Origin: Phycisphaerae bacterium
GTDB taxonomy: Bacteria; Planctomycetota; Phycisphaerae; SM23-33
DNA: 8,954 nucleotides
NCBI GenBank assembly: GCA_030610965.1
Contig: JAUWQU010000101.1
Span: 1-8,954, forward strand
Direction of reading: 5' to 3'
Part shown: piece by piece, positions 1-8,942 of the stretch
Layout of the letters: each line of letters starts with the position of its first letter
Numbering within the stretch: position 1 is the first letter of the stretch
Translations under genes and position numbers: made by a program
The notes under the pieces: model-generated
Database searches by the model: none
What the model was told of the DNA's origin: nothing
Seen by the model: only the letters and a program-made list of their open reading frames with translations

Positions 1-1855
<1,855 letters not shown>

Positions 1856-1857
<2 letters not shown>

Positions 1858-1860
1858 GGA
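1856..1860 (+). promoter_or_regulatory. Ribosome binding site of rsfS (supports TTG start)
   Basis: AAGGA overlaps the hppA stop codon and lies 7 bases before a TTG codon at 1868. No ATG or GTG occurs in the rsfS frame between here and the conserved domain at a comparable spacing. This is the main support for the rare TTG start. Confidence 0.7.
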
Positions 1861-1867
1861 ACCGCAA

Positions 1868-2284
1868 TTGCCCCGTAAAGCCAGAAAGAAGGATTCGGCC
1901 AGGGAGTTGGCCATCGCGGCGGCCCGGATCGCCCAGCATGACAATTGCGAAGACATTGTCGTGCTGGACCTCCGCGGCGTCAGCCCGGTGACCGACTACT
2001 TTGTGATAGCCACCGGCACCAGCGATCGCCAGATACGAGGCGTCGGCGACGACATAGGCAAGCACGGCCGAGAGATCGGCCAGAAGTGTTTGAGGAAGGC
2101 CGGCGAGGACACGGCCGAGTGGCTGTTGCTGGACTTCTTCGACGTGGTTGTCCACCTGTTCGACGAGGACCATCGCCGATACTACGACCTCGAACTGTTG
2201 TGGGGCGAGGCCCCGAAGGTCCGGTGGAAGGCCCGCGCGCCGCGGAAGAAGCCCGACGCGGCGGCCGAAGAAGTATCAGAATGA
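1868..2284 (+). CDS. rsfS: Ribosomal silencing factor RsfS (Iojap / DUF143 family)
   Basis: The 138-residue product belongs to the RsfS/Iojap family. These proteins bind large-subunit protein uL14 and block joining of 30S and 50S subunits, lowering translation in starvation or stationary phase. The family core is plain: an N-terminal helix rich in Ala (RELAIAAARIAQ), DIVVLDLRGVSPVTDYFVIATGTSDRQ at about residues 29-56 (written here only to place the core: key residues D, TDYF, TGTS, Q), and WLLLDFFDVVVHLF with YYDLELLW at about 85-113. Length is normal apart from a lysine/arginine and alanine-rich tail after residue 118, probably disordered. The TTG start is chosen from the AAGGA box 7 bases upstream and because it gives the expected N-terminus. 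The stop overlaps the argS ATG (ATGA), indicating translational coupling. In many bacteria rsfS sits by nadD; here it lies between hppA and argS. Confidence 0.95.
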   Translation: MPRKARKKDSARELAIAAARIAQHDNCEDIVVLDLRGVSPVTDYFVIATGTSDRQIRGVGDDIGKHGREIGQKCLRKAGEDTAEWLLLDFFDVVVHLFDEDHRRYYDLELLWGEAPKVRWKARAPRKKPDAAAEEVSE

Positions 2285-4416
2285 ACCTTCGAGCGGAACT
2301 TGACAGGCGTATGGGCGAGGCGTTCGCGGCGGCTGGAATCCCGGCCGGCGCGGCCGCGGTGGTCGCCCCCTCGGCACGGGCGCAGTTCGGCGATTACCAG
2401 GCCAACGGGGTGATGGGCGCCGCCAAGCGCATGGGCGGCAACCCGCGCCAGTTGGCCGAGAAGGTCGTCGCCGCCGCTGGGCCGATTCTCGATGACTTGG
2501 CCGAGAAGGTCGAGGTCGCCGGTCCCGGCTTCATCAACATTCACCTTCGCACCGAGTGGCTCTCGACTGAACTTACGGGTTGGCTGGCGGTGAGCGATGG
2601 CCGGCTTGGCATCCCGGCGCCGGAAAACCCGCAGACGGTCGTGGTCGACTACTCCGCGCCAAACATCGCCAAGGAGATGCACGTCGGGCACCTCCGCAGC
2701 ACCATCATCGGCGACGCCTTGGCCCGAATCCTGGCCTTCACCGGACACGATGTGGTTCGCCAGAACCATATCGGCGACTGGGGCCGTCAGTTCGGTGTTG
2801 TGATCCTCGGCCTTTGGCACATGTGCATGAGCCGAAAGCGGCAGCAGGCTGGTGAGCCGGATTACCTTGTAACTGATGGGGCTCGGCTGGCCCAATGCAA
2901 CCCGGGCGAGGAGGCAACGCTTCGTCTGTTGGAGGCGATCCGTGACCGCCACGAGGCCGACTGGGAGGCGGACAGGAAGGAGATTAGGGGGGATGGTGAA
3001 CTCTACTTCCGGCCCCTTCTCGACCGTTTCAAAGACAAGACGGAGGAGGTTTCATTCGACCAACTTCTCGACGCTTACAAGTTCGTTACATCCATCGAGG
3101 ATCTGGCGAAGGAGACGAACCTGGATATCCCCATCAGAGAAGAGGTTGGGGAGAAGCAGGAGAAGCACTGGGAGTACCCCCTCCACCCGTATCACCAGCT
3201 CTCGCGGCACGTGGCCGCAATGCTTCAGGATTACGAGAAGCTTGACAACAGGCAAGAGTTTCTGGCCTGGGAGGAGGCAAGGCAACGGTCCATCGACAAG
3301 TGCGGCGAGGTCTACGATCGCCTCGGTGTCCTGCTGGAGGCTGAGGATGTCCGGGGCGAGTCGGATTACAGGGATGACCTACCGGACGTCATTGCCGACT
3401 TGGCGGCATCCGGGAAGCTGACCGAGAGCGAAGGCGCCCGGTGCGTTTTTCCAGACGGCTTCATGGGCAAGGATGGTGAGCCATTGCCCATGATCGTGCA
3501 GAAGTCCAATGAGGGCTACCTGTACGCCACGACCGACCTGGCCGCCATCCGATACCGTCGTGGCACCGGGTCTGGCTTACCGTCCTGGGCTCCTGCCGAT
3601 CGCATTCTCTACGTTGTGGACGCGCGCCAGAGCCTGCATTTCCAAATGCTCTTCGCAGTTGCCCGGGATCCCAAGGTGAACTTCGCCCCGCCAGGGGTGT
3701 CCCTGGAACACGTGGGCTTCGGCACGATGATGGGCGACGACGGCAGGCCGTTCAAGACCCGCACCGGCGGAACCGTCAAACTGATGGACCTGCTGGACGA
3801 GGCCGAGCAGCGGGCCTTTGCGTTTGTCAGCGAAAGGAGCCCCGACCTGCCCGAGGCCGAGCGGAGGCAAATCGCCCGCACGGTTGGCATAGGCGCGGTC
3901 AAGTACGCGGACCTGAGCCAGAACCGTTCGAGCGACTACGTCTTCTCGTGGGACAAAATGCTCTCGCTGGACGGCAACACGGCCCCGTACATGCAGTACG
4001 CTTACGCCCGCGTGCGGAGCATCCGCCGCAAGAGCCTCGCGGACCTCACGATCAAGGATCTGGCGGATTTGAATCTTGAGGGGCTGGACAATCTCTCCGT
4101 CGATCGTGACGCCGAGAACCGGGGTGTCTCCGGCAGCATCGCCCTTGCCGAGTCGGCCGAACGGTCGCTGGGCCTGAAACTCCTTCAGTTCCCCGAGACT
4201 ATCGAGGCCGTCGCCCGCGAGTGCTTGCCGAACATCCTGTGCGGATACCTATTTGAGCTGGCTGGGGCGTTCATGGGCTTCTACGAATCCTGCCCGGTCC
4301 TCAAGGCCGGCGACGAAGGCACGCGGGCGAGCAGGCTGCTGCTCTGCGAGCTTACGGCCCGGACCATCAAGGCCGGCCTGAACATGCTGGGCATCGAAAC
4401 GCTCGAACAGATGTAG
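2281..4416 (+). CDS. argS: Arginyl-tRNA synthetase with enlarged catalytic-domain insertion
   Basis: This class I synthetase charges tRNA-Arg using ATP and releases AMP and PPi. At 711 residues it is much longer than the E. coli enzyme (577). The N-terminal Add1 domain covers about residues 1-100, including FGDYQAN and GPGFINI. The ATP site has SAPNIAKEMHVGH, with the HIGH-equivalent HVGH at 134-137, followed by HIGDWGRQFG. The KMSKS equivalent is the degenerate FKTRTGG at 491-497, as in other bacterial ArgRS. The DALR anticodon-binding domain carries NTAPYMQYAYARVRSI and ends in LGIETLEQM, the usual C-terminus. By eye against E. coli, residues ~181-340 hold about 95 extra residues, and about 25 more lie just after YARVRSI. 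The frame is intact throughout, so this looks like a functional variant rather than a broken gene. The ATG overlaps the rsfS stop by four bases. The insertion region uses more AGG/AGA and CTT codons than the rest. Confidence 0.97.
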   Translation: MNLRAELDRRMGEAFAAAGIPAGAAAVVAPSARAQFGDYQANGVMGAAKRMGGNPRQLAEKVVAAAGPILDDLAEKVEVAGPGFINIHLRTEWLSTELTGWLAVSDGRLGIPAPENPQTVVVDYSAPNIAKEMHVGHLRSTIIGDALARILAFTGHDVVRQNHIGDWGRQFGVVILGLWHMCMSRKRQQAGEPDYLVTDGARLAQCNPGEEATLRLLEAIRDRHEADWEADRKEIRGDGELYFRPLLDRFKDKTEEVSFDQLLDAYKFVTSIEDLAKETNLDIPIREEVGEKQEKHWEYPLHPYHQLSRHVAAMLQDYEKLDNRQEFLAWEEARQRSIDKCGEVYDRLGVLLEAEDVRGESDYRDDLPDVIADLAASGKLTESEGARCVFPDGFMGKDGEPLPMIVQKSNEGYLYATTDLAAIRYRRGTGSGLPSWAPADRILYVVDARQSLHFQMLFAVARDPKVNFAPPGVSLEHVGFGTMMGDDGRPFKTRTGGTVKLMDLLDEAEQRAFAFVSERSPDLPEAERRQIARTVGIGAVKYADLSQNRSSDYVFSWDKMLSLDGNTAPYMQYAYARVRSIRRKSLADLTIKDLADLNLEGLDNLSVDRDAENRGVSGSIALAESAERSLGLKLLQFPETIEAVARECLPNILCGYLFELAGAFMGFYESCPVLKAGDEGTRASRLLLCELTARTIKAGLNMLGIETLEQM

Positions 4417-4440
4417 GCCGGGCGTAGCGAGGTCGGCCCG
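4416..4440 (+). other. Weak hairpin just after argS
   Basis: GGCCG (4416-4420) can pair with CGGCC (4434-4438) around a 13-base loop; alternatively CGGGC (4419-4423) pairs with GCCCG (4436-4440). No T-run follows, so this is not a canonical intrinsic terminator. It may help end the argS transcript, but support is thin. Confidence 0.25.
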
Positions 4441-4453
4441 TTCCGGCAGGGGG

Positions 4454-4481
4454 TTTACATTTCTGGCGTCCGCGGTAGAAT
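4454..4481 (+). promoter_or_regulatory. Sigma-70-type promoter for the secreted propeller protein
   Basis: TTTACA (4454-4459, 5 of 6 to the -35 consensus) and TAGAAT (4476-4481, 5 of 6 to the -10 consensus) are separated by 16 bases. Transcription would start near 4488 and leave an untranslated leader of about 90 bases before the GTG at 4582. It is the best promoter-like sequence I found in the window and sits in the only sizeable gap upstream of base 8477. Confidence 0.6.
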
Positions 4482-4568
4482 TGCCTTCAACTCAAGGGCA
4501 CTGCCGGACGACCGCGTTGGGTCGCCCCAGATATGTTCGGTAGGGCCTTTCGTCCTGACGGCGAATCT

Positions 4569-4573
4569 GGAGG
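4569..4573 (+). promoter_or_regulatory. Ribosome binding site supporting a GTG start
   Basis: GGAGG lies 8 bases upstream of the GTG at 4582, a strong match at normal spacing. It fixes the start of the secreted protein so that a complete signal peptide is included. Confidence 0.75.
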
Positions 4574-4581
4574 ACTCGTCA

Positions 4582-6708
4582 GTGGGCTCTAACCGCAACG
4601 TGTCGCACTCCTCAGCGCGTCGCTTTCGGCTGGCTGCCGCGGCGACCATTATCGCCATTGCCGTGACGGCCTGCCCGTCTGGCGCGCTGGGCCAGACCCC
4701 CGCGACGTGGGTGAGCGGTTCGGGCATCTCGGCGGGCGACGGGTTCGGCTATGCGGTGGCCGTGGACGGCGACTGGATGGTCGTCGGCGCGCCGTGGCGC
4801 GACGCGGCCGGCGCCGACGCGGGGAGTGTCTGGGTATTCCAGCGGCAGGGGCATCTGTGGCAGGAGTTCACCTCGCTACTGCCCGCCGCCGGCAGTACGG
4901 GCGCCGGCTTCGGCATATCTGTGGCCATCTCCGGCAGCACGCTGGCGGTCGGGGCCTGGGGCGACAGCACCGGCGGAAGCGAGGCCGGGGCCGTGTACAC
5001 CTACGCGTGGGACGGCTCGGGCTGGGCCTCGCAGGGCGCGTGTCGCCCGGCCGAGCCGCGAGTTGAGGAGCGGTTCGGCACCAGCGTGTCGCTTTCCGGC
5101 GAATGCCTGGCGGTAGGTGCGTACGGCGCCAACGACTCGGCGGGCCTCGGCGGCGCCGCGTACGTCTTCGCCCGCGATGGCGGGCCATGGCAGCAGCAGA
5201 TCCGCTTGACCAGCCCTGGCGCGGCGTTGGGAGATTACTTCGGCTGGAGCGTCGCGATGGACGGCGGGGTGCTGGCCGTCGGCGCGTACGGGCATGATGC
5301 CCCGGCGGCCATCAACGTGGGGGCCGTACACGTTTACACGCAAATCGACGGGCAGTGGTCGCCGACTGCCTCAGCCAGCTTCGCCGGGGCCGAGGCGGGG
5401 GATGAATTGGGCAAGGCCGTAGCGCTGGATGGCGATACGCTGCTGGCATCGGCGCCGGGCGCCGGCGTCGGGGGCCTGGCGCAGGTGTATCGGCTATCCG
5501 CCGGCCAGTGGTCGCCGCAGTCCGTGCTGGCCGATCCGGCCGCGGCGGACGGTGACCAGTTCGGTGCGAGCGCGGCGCTCGATGGCGACGACGCGATTAT
5601 CGGCGCCCCGGGATGGGGCCCCAACGGCGCAGCCTACGCTTTCACGCGGGCCTCCGGCGCCGGGCAGCCGGCGGCGACGTTCGCCGCGGGGGCCTCGCCG
5701 GCCTGGCAGTTGGCCGGGACGGCCGTGGCAATCCAGGATGGCCTGGCTCTCGCAGGTGCGCCGGGCAAGCAGACCGGGACCTTCGGTGGCGGCGTCTACA
5801 CGTTCGCGGCCGGGACGCGGACCGCCTGGCAGGGTCCGACCGGCACGGCAGGCCAGTGGTCGGACGCCAACAACTGGTCGGCCGGGATGCCGTCGTCGGC
5901 CATTGCAGCCGTCCTTGCCGGACCTGATGCCCACGTCGAGGTCACCGCCGAGTCCGTCACGGCTGGGGCGTTGGAGATAGGCCAGTCCGGGCAGGCCCAG
6001 CTTACGCTGCAAGACGCCCATGCCGAGTTCGGGCAATTGCGTATCGGCCCGGGGGGCGTGGTCTCCGCCGATGCAGGCAGCACGATAACTCTGTCCGGCA
6101 GCCTGGCCAACGAGAGCGGCTCGCCCGCTTCGCTGGACATCGCGGCCGCGACCGTCCGCTGGAGCGCCCCCGGCCAGCGGCAGTGCTCGTTGGAGGTGTC
6201 GGGGTGCGACCTTGGCCCAGCCCCGGCCGGCTGGACCGACAACGCCTCAATCGGCCAGCTCATTGTCAGCGCCGGATCGCTGTTGGCCCTGACGGATATC
6301 TTCGACAACGCCGAAGGCGCCGGTCCTGAGGCCCTTTATGTAGATGAACTTACGATCGAGCCGGGCGGGCGGATCGCCTTGGCGGGCCTGAGCCTGTATT
6401 ACCGCAACGGCGGGCAGGCCCTGCGCCTGATGCAGGGCGATGTCGACCTCGACGGCGACGTGGACCTCGTCGACCTGCGGACGCTGTCGGCCAATTTCGG
6501 CCGGCAAGGCGGCGGCTGGTCGGCAGGGGATTACGATGGCGACGGGGTGGTGGGTTCCGCGGACTACATGGCCGTTAAGCTCCGTATCGGCGTGGCCCAA
6601 CTCCAGCAAGGCGTTACAGTTCCGGAGCCGGCAGCCGCTCTTGTGCTTGCGGTGGGGGCCATGGCGGGTGGCCTGGGCTCGAGGCGGCGCGCCTCGCGAA
6701 GTCCATAA
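4582..6708 (+). CDS. Secreted seven-bladed FG-GAP propeller protein with dockerin-like repeat and PEP-CTERM tail
   Basis: A 708-residue exported protein of unknown specific role. Residues ~11-37 form a signal peptide (RR, then a hydrophobic Ala/Ile core, then GALG before QTP). VTAC at 28-31 also matches a lipobox, so lipidation is possible. Residues ~50-411 contain seven FG-GAP-type repeats, each with a GDxFG-like turn, a DGD/SG turn, a VGAxG strand and a GxVYxF strand, starting near 52, 107, 163, 217, 273, 324 and 375; seven blades predict one closed beta-propeller. W416 to P437 holds a GxWSDxNNWSxGxP motif seen in planctomycete surface proteins, followed by a beta-rich region. Residues 619-670 carry two calcium loops (D620/622/624/626/628/631 and D650/652/654/D661) of dockerin type. 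The C-terminus has VPEP (680-683), a hydrophobic span and RRR (701-703): a PEP-CTERM sorting signal for exosortase. No catalytic residues were recognised. A role in cell surface or matrix adhesion is inference. A dedicated promoter and ribosome binding site suggest a single-gene unit. Confidence 0.88.
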   Translation: MGSNRNVSHSSARRFRLAAAATIIAIAVTACPSGALGQTPATWVSGSGISAGDGFGYAVAVDGDWMVVGAPWRDAAGADAGSVWVFQRQGHLWQEFTSLLPAAGSTGAGFGISVAISGSTLAVGAWGDSTGGSEAGAVYTYAWDGSGWASQGACRPAEPRVEERFGTSVSLSGECLAVGAYGANDSAGLGGAAYVFARDGGPWQQQIRLTSPGAALGDYFGWSVAMDGGVLAVGAYGHDAPAAINVGAVHVYTQIDGQWSPTASASFAGAEAGDELGKAVALDGDTLLASAPGAGVGGLAQVYRLSAGQWSPQSVLADPAAADGDQFGASAALDGDDAIIGAPGWGPNGAAYAFTRASGAGQPAATFAAGASPAWQLAGTAVAIQDGLALAGAPGKQTGTFGGGVYTFAAGTRTAWQGPTGTAGQWSDANNWSAGMPSSAIAAVLAGPDAHVEVTAESVTAGALEIGQSGQAQLTLQDAHAEFGQLRIGPGGVVSADAGSTITLSGSLANESGSPASLDIAAATVRWSAPGQRQCSLEVSGCDLGPAPAGWTDNASIGQLIVSAGSLLALTDIFDNAEGAGPEALYVDELTIEPGGRIALAGLSLYYRNGGQALRLMQGDVDLDGDVDLVDLRTLSANFGRQGGGWSAGDYDGDGVVGSADYMAVKLRIGVAQLQQGVTVPEPAAALVLAVGAMAGGLGSRRRASRSP

Positions 6709-6737
6709 GTTCGTGGCGGCGGCGCCTGCCCAAACGG

Positions 6738-6743
6738 TAGAAT
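6738..6743 (+). promoter_or_regulatory. Possible -10 box for the SHOCT-like gene and clpX
   Basis: TAGAAT lies inside CGGTAGAAT (6735-6743), identical over nine bases to the -10 region at 4473-4481. No good -35 element lies 16-18 bases upstream (the sequence there is GC-only). If it is a real -10, transcription starts near 6750 and translation would begin at ATG 6753 or 6774 rather than 6744. Confidence 0.35.
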
Positions 6744-7150
6744 ATGTATGAGATGTGTTTCTTGGCGCTTGGCATGGCGGAATTGGTAGCGACATTTTCG
6801 ACTTGGGACTTTGTCATTGGCGGGGCCCTGATGGTGGTGTTGTTTCTCGTCGGCGTGGTAGTCGCGCCTTGGTTCCGGCGGAAGTACCATCCGTCGAACA
6901 TCGGCGGGCCGGACGGCCGGTCGGTCTTCGACATCGACCGCCTTGAGCGGATGCGTCGCGAAAGTCTGATAACGGAGGAGGAATTCCGCATTCTTCGCCG
7001 CGCGGCGTTGGGTCTGGACATAACGGCCGCAAAAGCGGACAATTCCACGTCAAGTGCCCCCACTGGGGGTGACGATGAAGTATCAGAATCGAAGACCGCG
7101 GATGCTGGGCAGGAGGCCGACGCGGACGAGGATGAACCCGAAAAGGAGTT

Positions 7151-7154
<4 letters not shown>
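6744..7154 (+). CDS. Small single-span membrane protein with SHOCT-like motif
   Basis: 136 residues as drawn. One membrane segment (about residues 22-43, WDFVIGGALMVVLFLVGVVV as its core) is followed by a basic patch (RRK), which predicts a cytoplasmic C-terminal part by the positive-inside rule. Residues ~65-91 (DRLERMRRESLITEEEFRIL, then RRAALGL) resemble the SHOCT motif, a short helical pair with a G/L-I-T-xEEF signature thought to mediate oligomerisation or partner binding. The last ~28 residues are strongly acidic and probably disordered. The start is uncertain: in-frame ATGs at 6744, 6753 and 6774 all lack a convincing ribosome binding site, and a -10-like box ends right at 6744. The TGA stop overlaps the clpX ATG, so the two are likely cotranscribed and coupled. 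I do not recognise a specific family or function; a role as a membrane partner of ClpX is only a guess from position. Confidence 0.75.
7141..7148 (+). promoter_or_regulatory. Ribosome binding site of clpX
   Basis: AAAAGGAG lies at the end of the upstream gene. It is 2 bases from the ATG at 7151 and 5 bases from the ATG at 7154, so the second of the two adjacent ATG codons has the more usual spacing. The product differs by one Met only. Confidence 0.7.
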
Positions 7155-8476
<1,322 letters not shown>

Positions 8477-8489
8477 GGGAAAGACGAAG

Positions 8490-8639
8490 ACTACCGCAGA
8501 GGCTCAGAGGCGCTGAAGGTAGAAGAAAAAGAAGATGACTACCACAGAGTCGCAGAGGCGCTGAGGGTAGAAGAGTAAGAAGAAGGAACAACAAGGCGCT
8601 GAGGGTAGAAGAAGAAGAGGATTACCACAGAGGACGCAG
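8490..8639 (+). repeat. Degenerate purine-rich tandem repeat array, about 50 bases per unit
   Basis: Four copies of a unit whose core reads GCAGAGGCGCTGAGGGTAG, led by ACTACCACAGAG and trailed by a GAA-rich tract. Copy 1 is at 8490-8537, copy 2 at 8538-8587, copy 3 at 8588-8620 (lacking the CCACAGAGGCGCAG part) and copy 4 from 8621, where it is interrupted after CGCAG. The array begins 13 bases after the clpX stop and is not coding in any convincing frame. Similar CAGAGGCGCTGAGG-type repeats are, from memory, common between genes in planctomycete and other metagenomic genomes. Their function is unknown. Confidence 0.8.
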
Positions 8640-8671
8640 GATTTTTCATAATTCGGTTGGCGATGTTTCTT

Positions 8672-8771
8672 CTTAAGCCCAAAGGGCTTACACAGCCTAG
8701 CCCAGCCCAGAGCGAAGCGCCGCCCTGGGTGGGCATGCCATAACGCAAAGCAGCCTGAAAGGCTGCGACAG
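8672..8771 (+). repeat. Left arm of inverted module pair
   Basis: Order within the arm: hairpin TAAGCCC/GGGCTTA with an AAA loop (8674-8690); CAGCCTAGCCCAG (8693-8705); a CCCAG/CTGGG pairing (8706-8710 with 8725-8729); then hairpin GCAGCC/GGCTGC with a TGAAA loop (8750-8766), ending in GACAG. The right arm repeats the same order in inverted orientation. Confidence 0.75.
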
Positions 8772-8792
8772 GTTTCGTAATCCGAGGTGACG

Positions 8793-8903
8793 CTGTTGCA
8801 GCCTTTCAGGCTGCCGCTTCCTTGGGCCGGGTACTCAGGGCGGCGCTGACGCTTCGCGTCGCTCTGCCCTGGGCTAGGCTGCATCAGCCTTTCAGGCTGT
8901 AAG
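8793..8903 (-). repeat. Right arm of inverted module pair
   Basis: Read on the minus strand it mirrors the left arm: hairpin CAGCC/GGCTG (8885-8899), CAGCCTAGCCCAG (complement of 8869-8881, a perfect 13-base match to the left arm), a CAGGGC/GCCCTG pairing (8836-8841 with 8866-8871) enclosing a GACGC-TTC-GCGTC hairpin (8848-8860), and hairpin GCAGCC/GGCTGC with a TTTCA loop (8798-8814). The arm is slightly longer than the left because of extra bases around the inner hairpin. Confidence 0.75.
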
Positions 8904-8942
8904 ACAACGACTTACGAGTTCCAGGTAGTTATGAAAAATCCT

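Noticed and set aside
1945..2280. Upstream extension of the argS frame inside rsfS
   Set aside because: The frame is open but the translation there is Arg-rich shadow sequence of rsfS. The conserved ArgRS N-terminus begins at the ATG at 2281, which has an ATGA overlap with rsfS.
2182..2952. 256-residue minus-strand open frame opposite argS
   Set aside because: Antisense shadow of conserved ArgRS sequence, without motifs of its own.
6771..6830. tRNA-Leu gene
   Set aside because: Only the D-arm-like 15 bases fit; no acceptor stem, anticodon arm or T-loop can be found downstream and the region is inside a plausible coding frame.
8490..8639. CRISPR array
   Set aside because: Units vary in sequence and length, the inter-core tracts are low-complexity GAA-rich rather than unique spacers, and there is no nearby cas gene.
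8674..8690. Intrinsic terminator for clpX
   Set aside because: The TAAGCCC/GGGCTTA hairpin lies about 200 bases after the stop, has no T-run after it, and belongs to the palindromic element.
8504..8884. 126-residue open frame on the minus strand after clpX
   Set aside because: It runs across the repeat array and the palindromic element, has no family motif, and is the kind of open frame such repeats produce by composition. Rated spurious.
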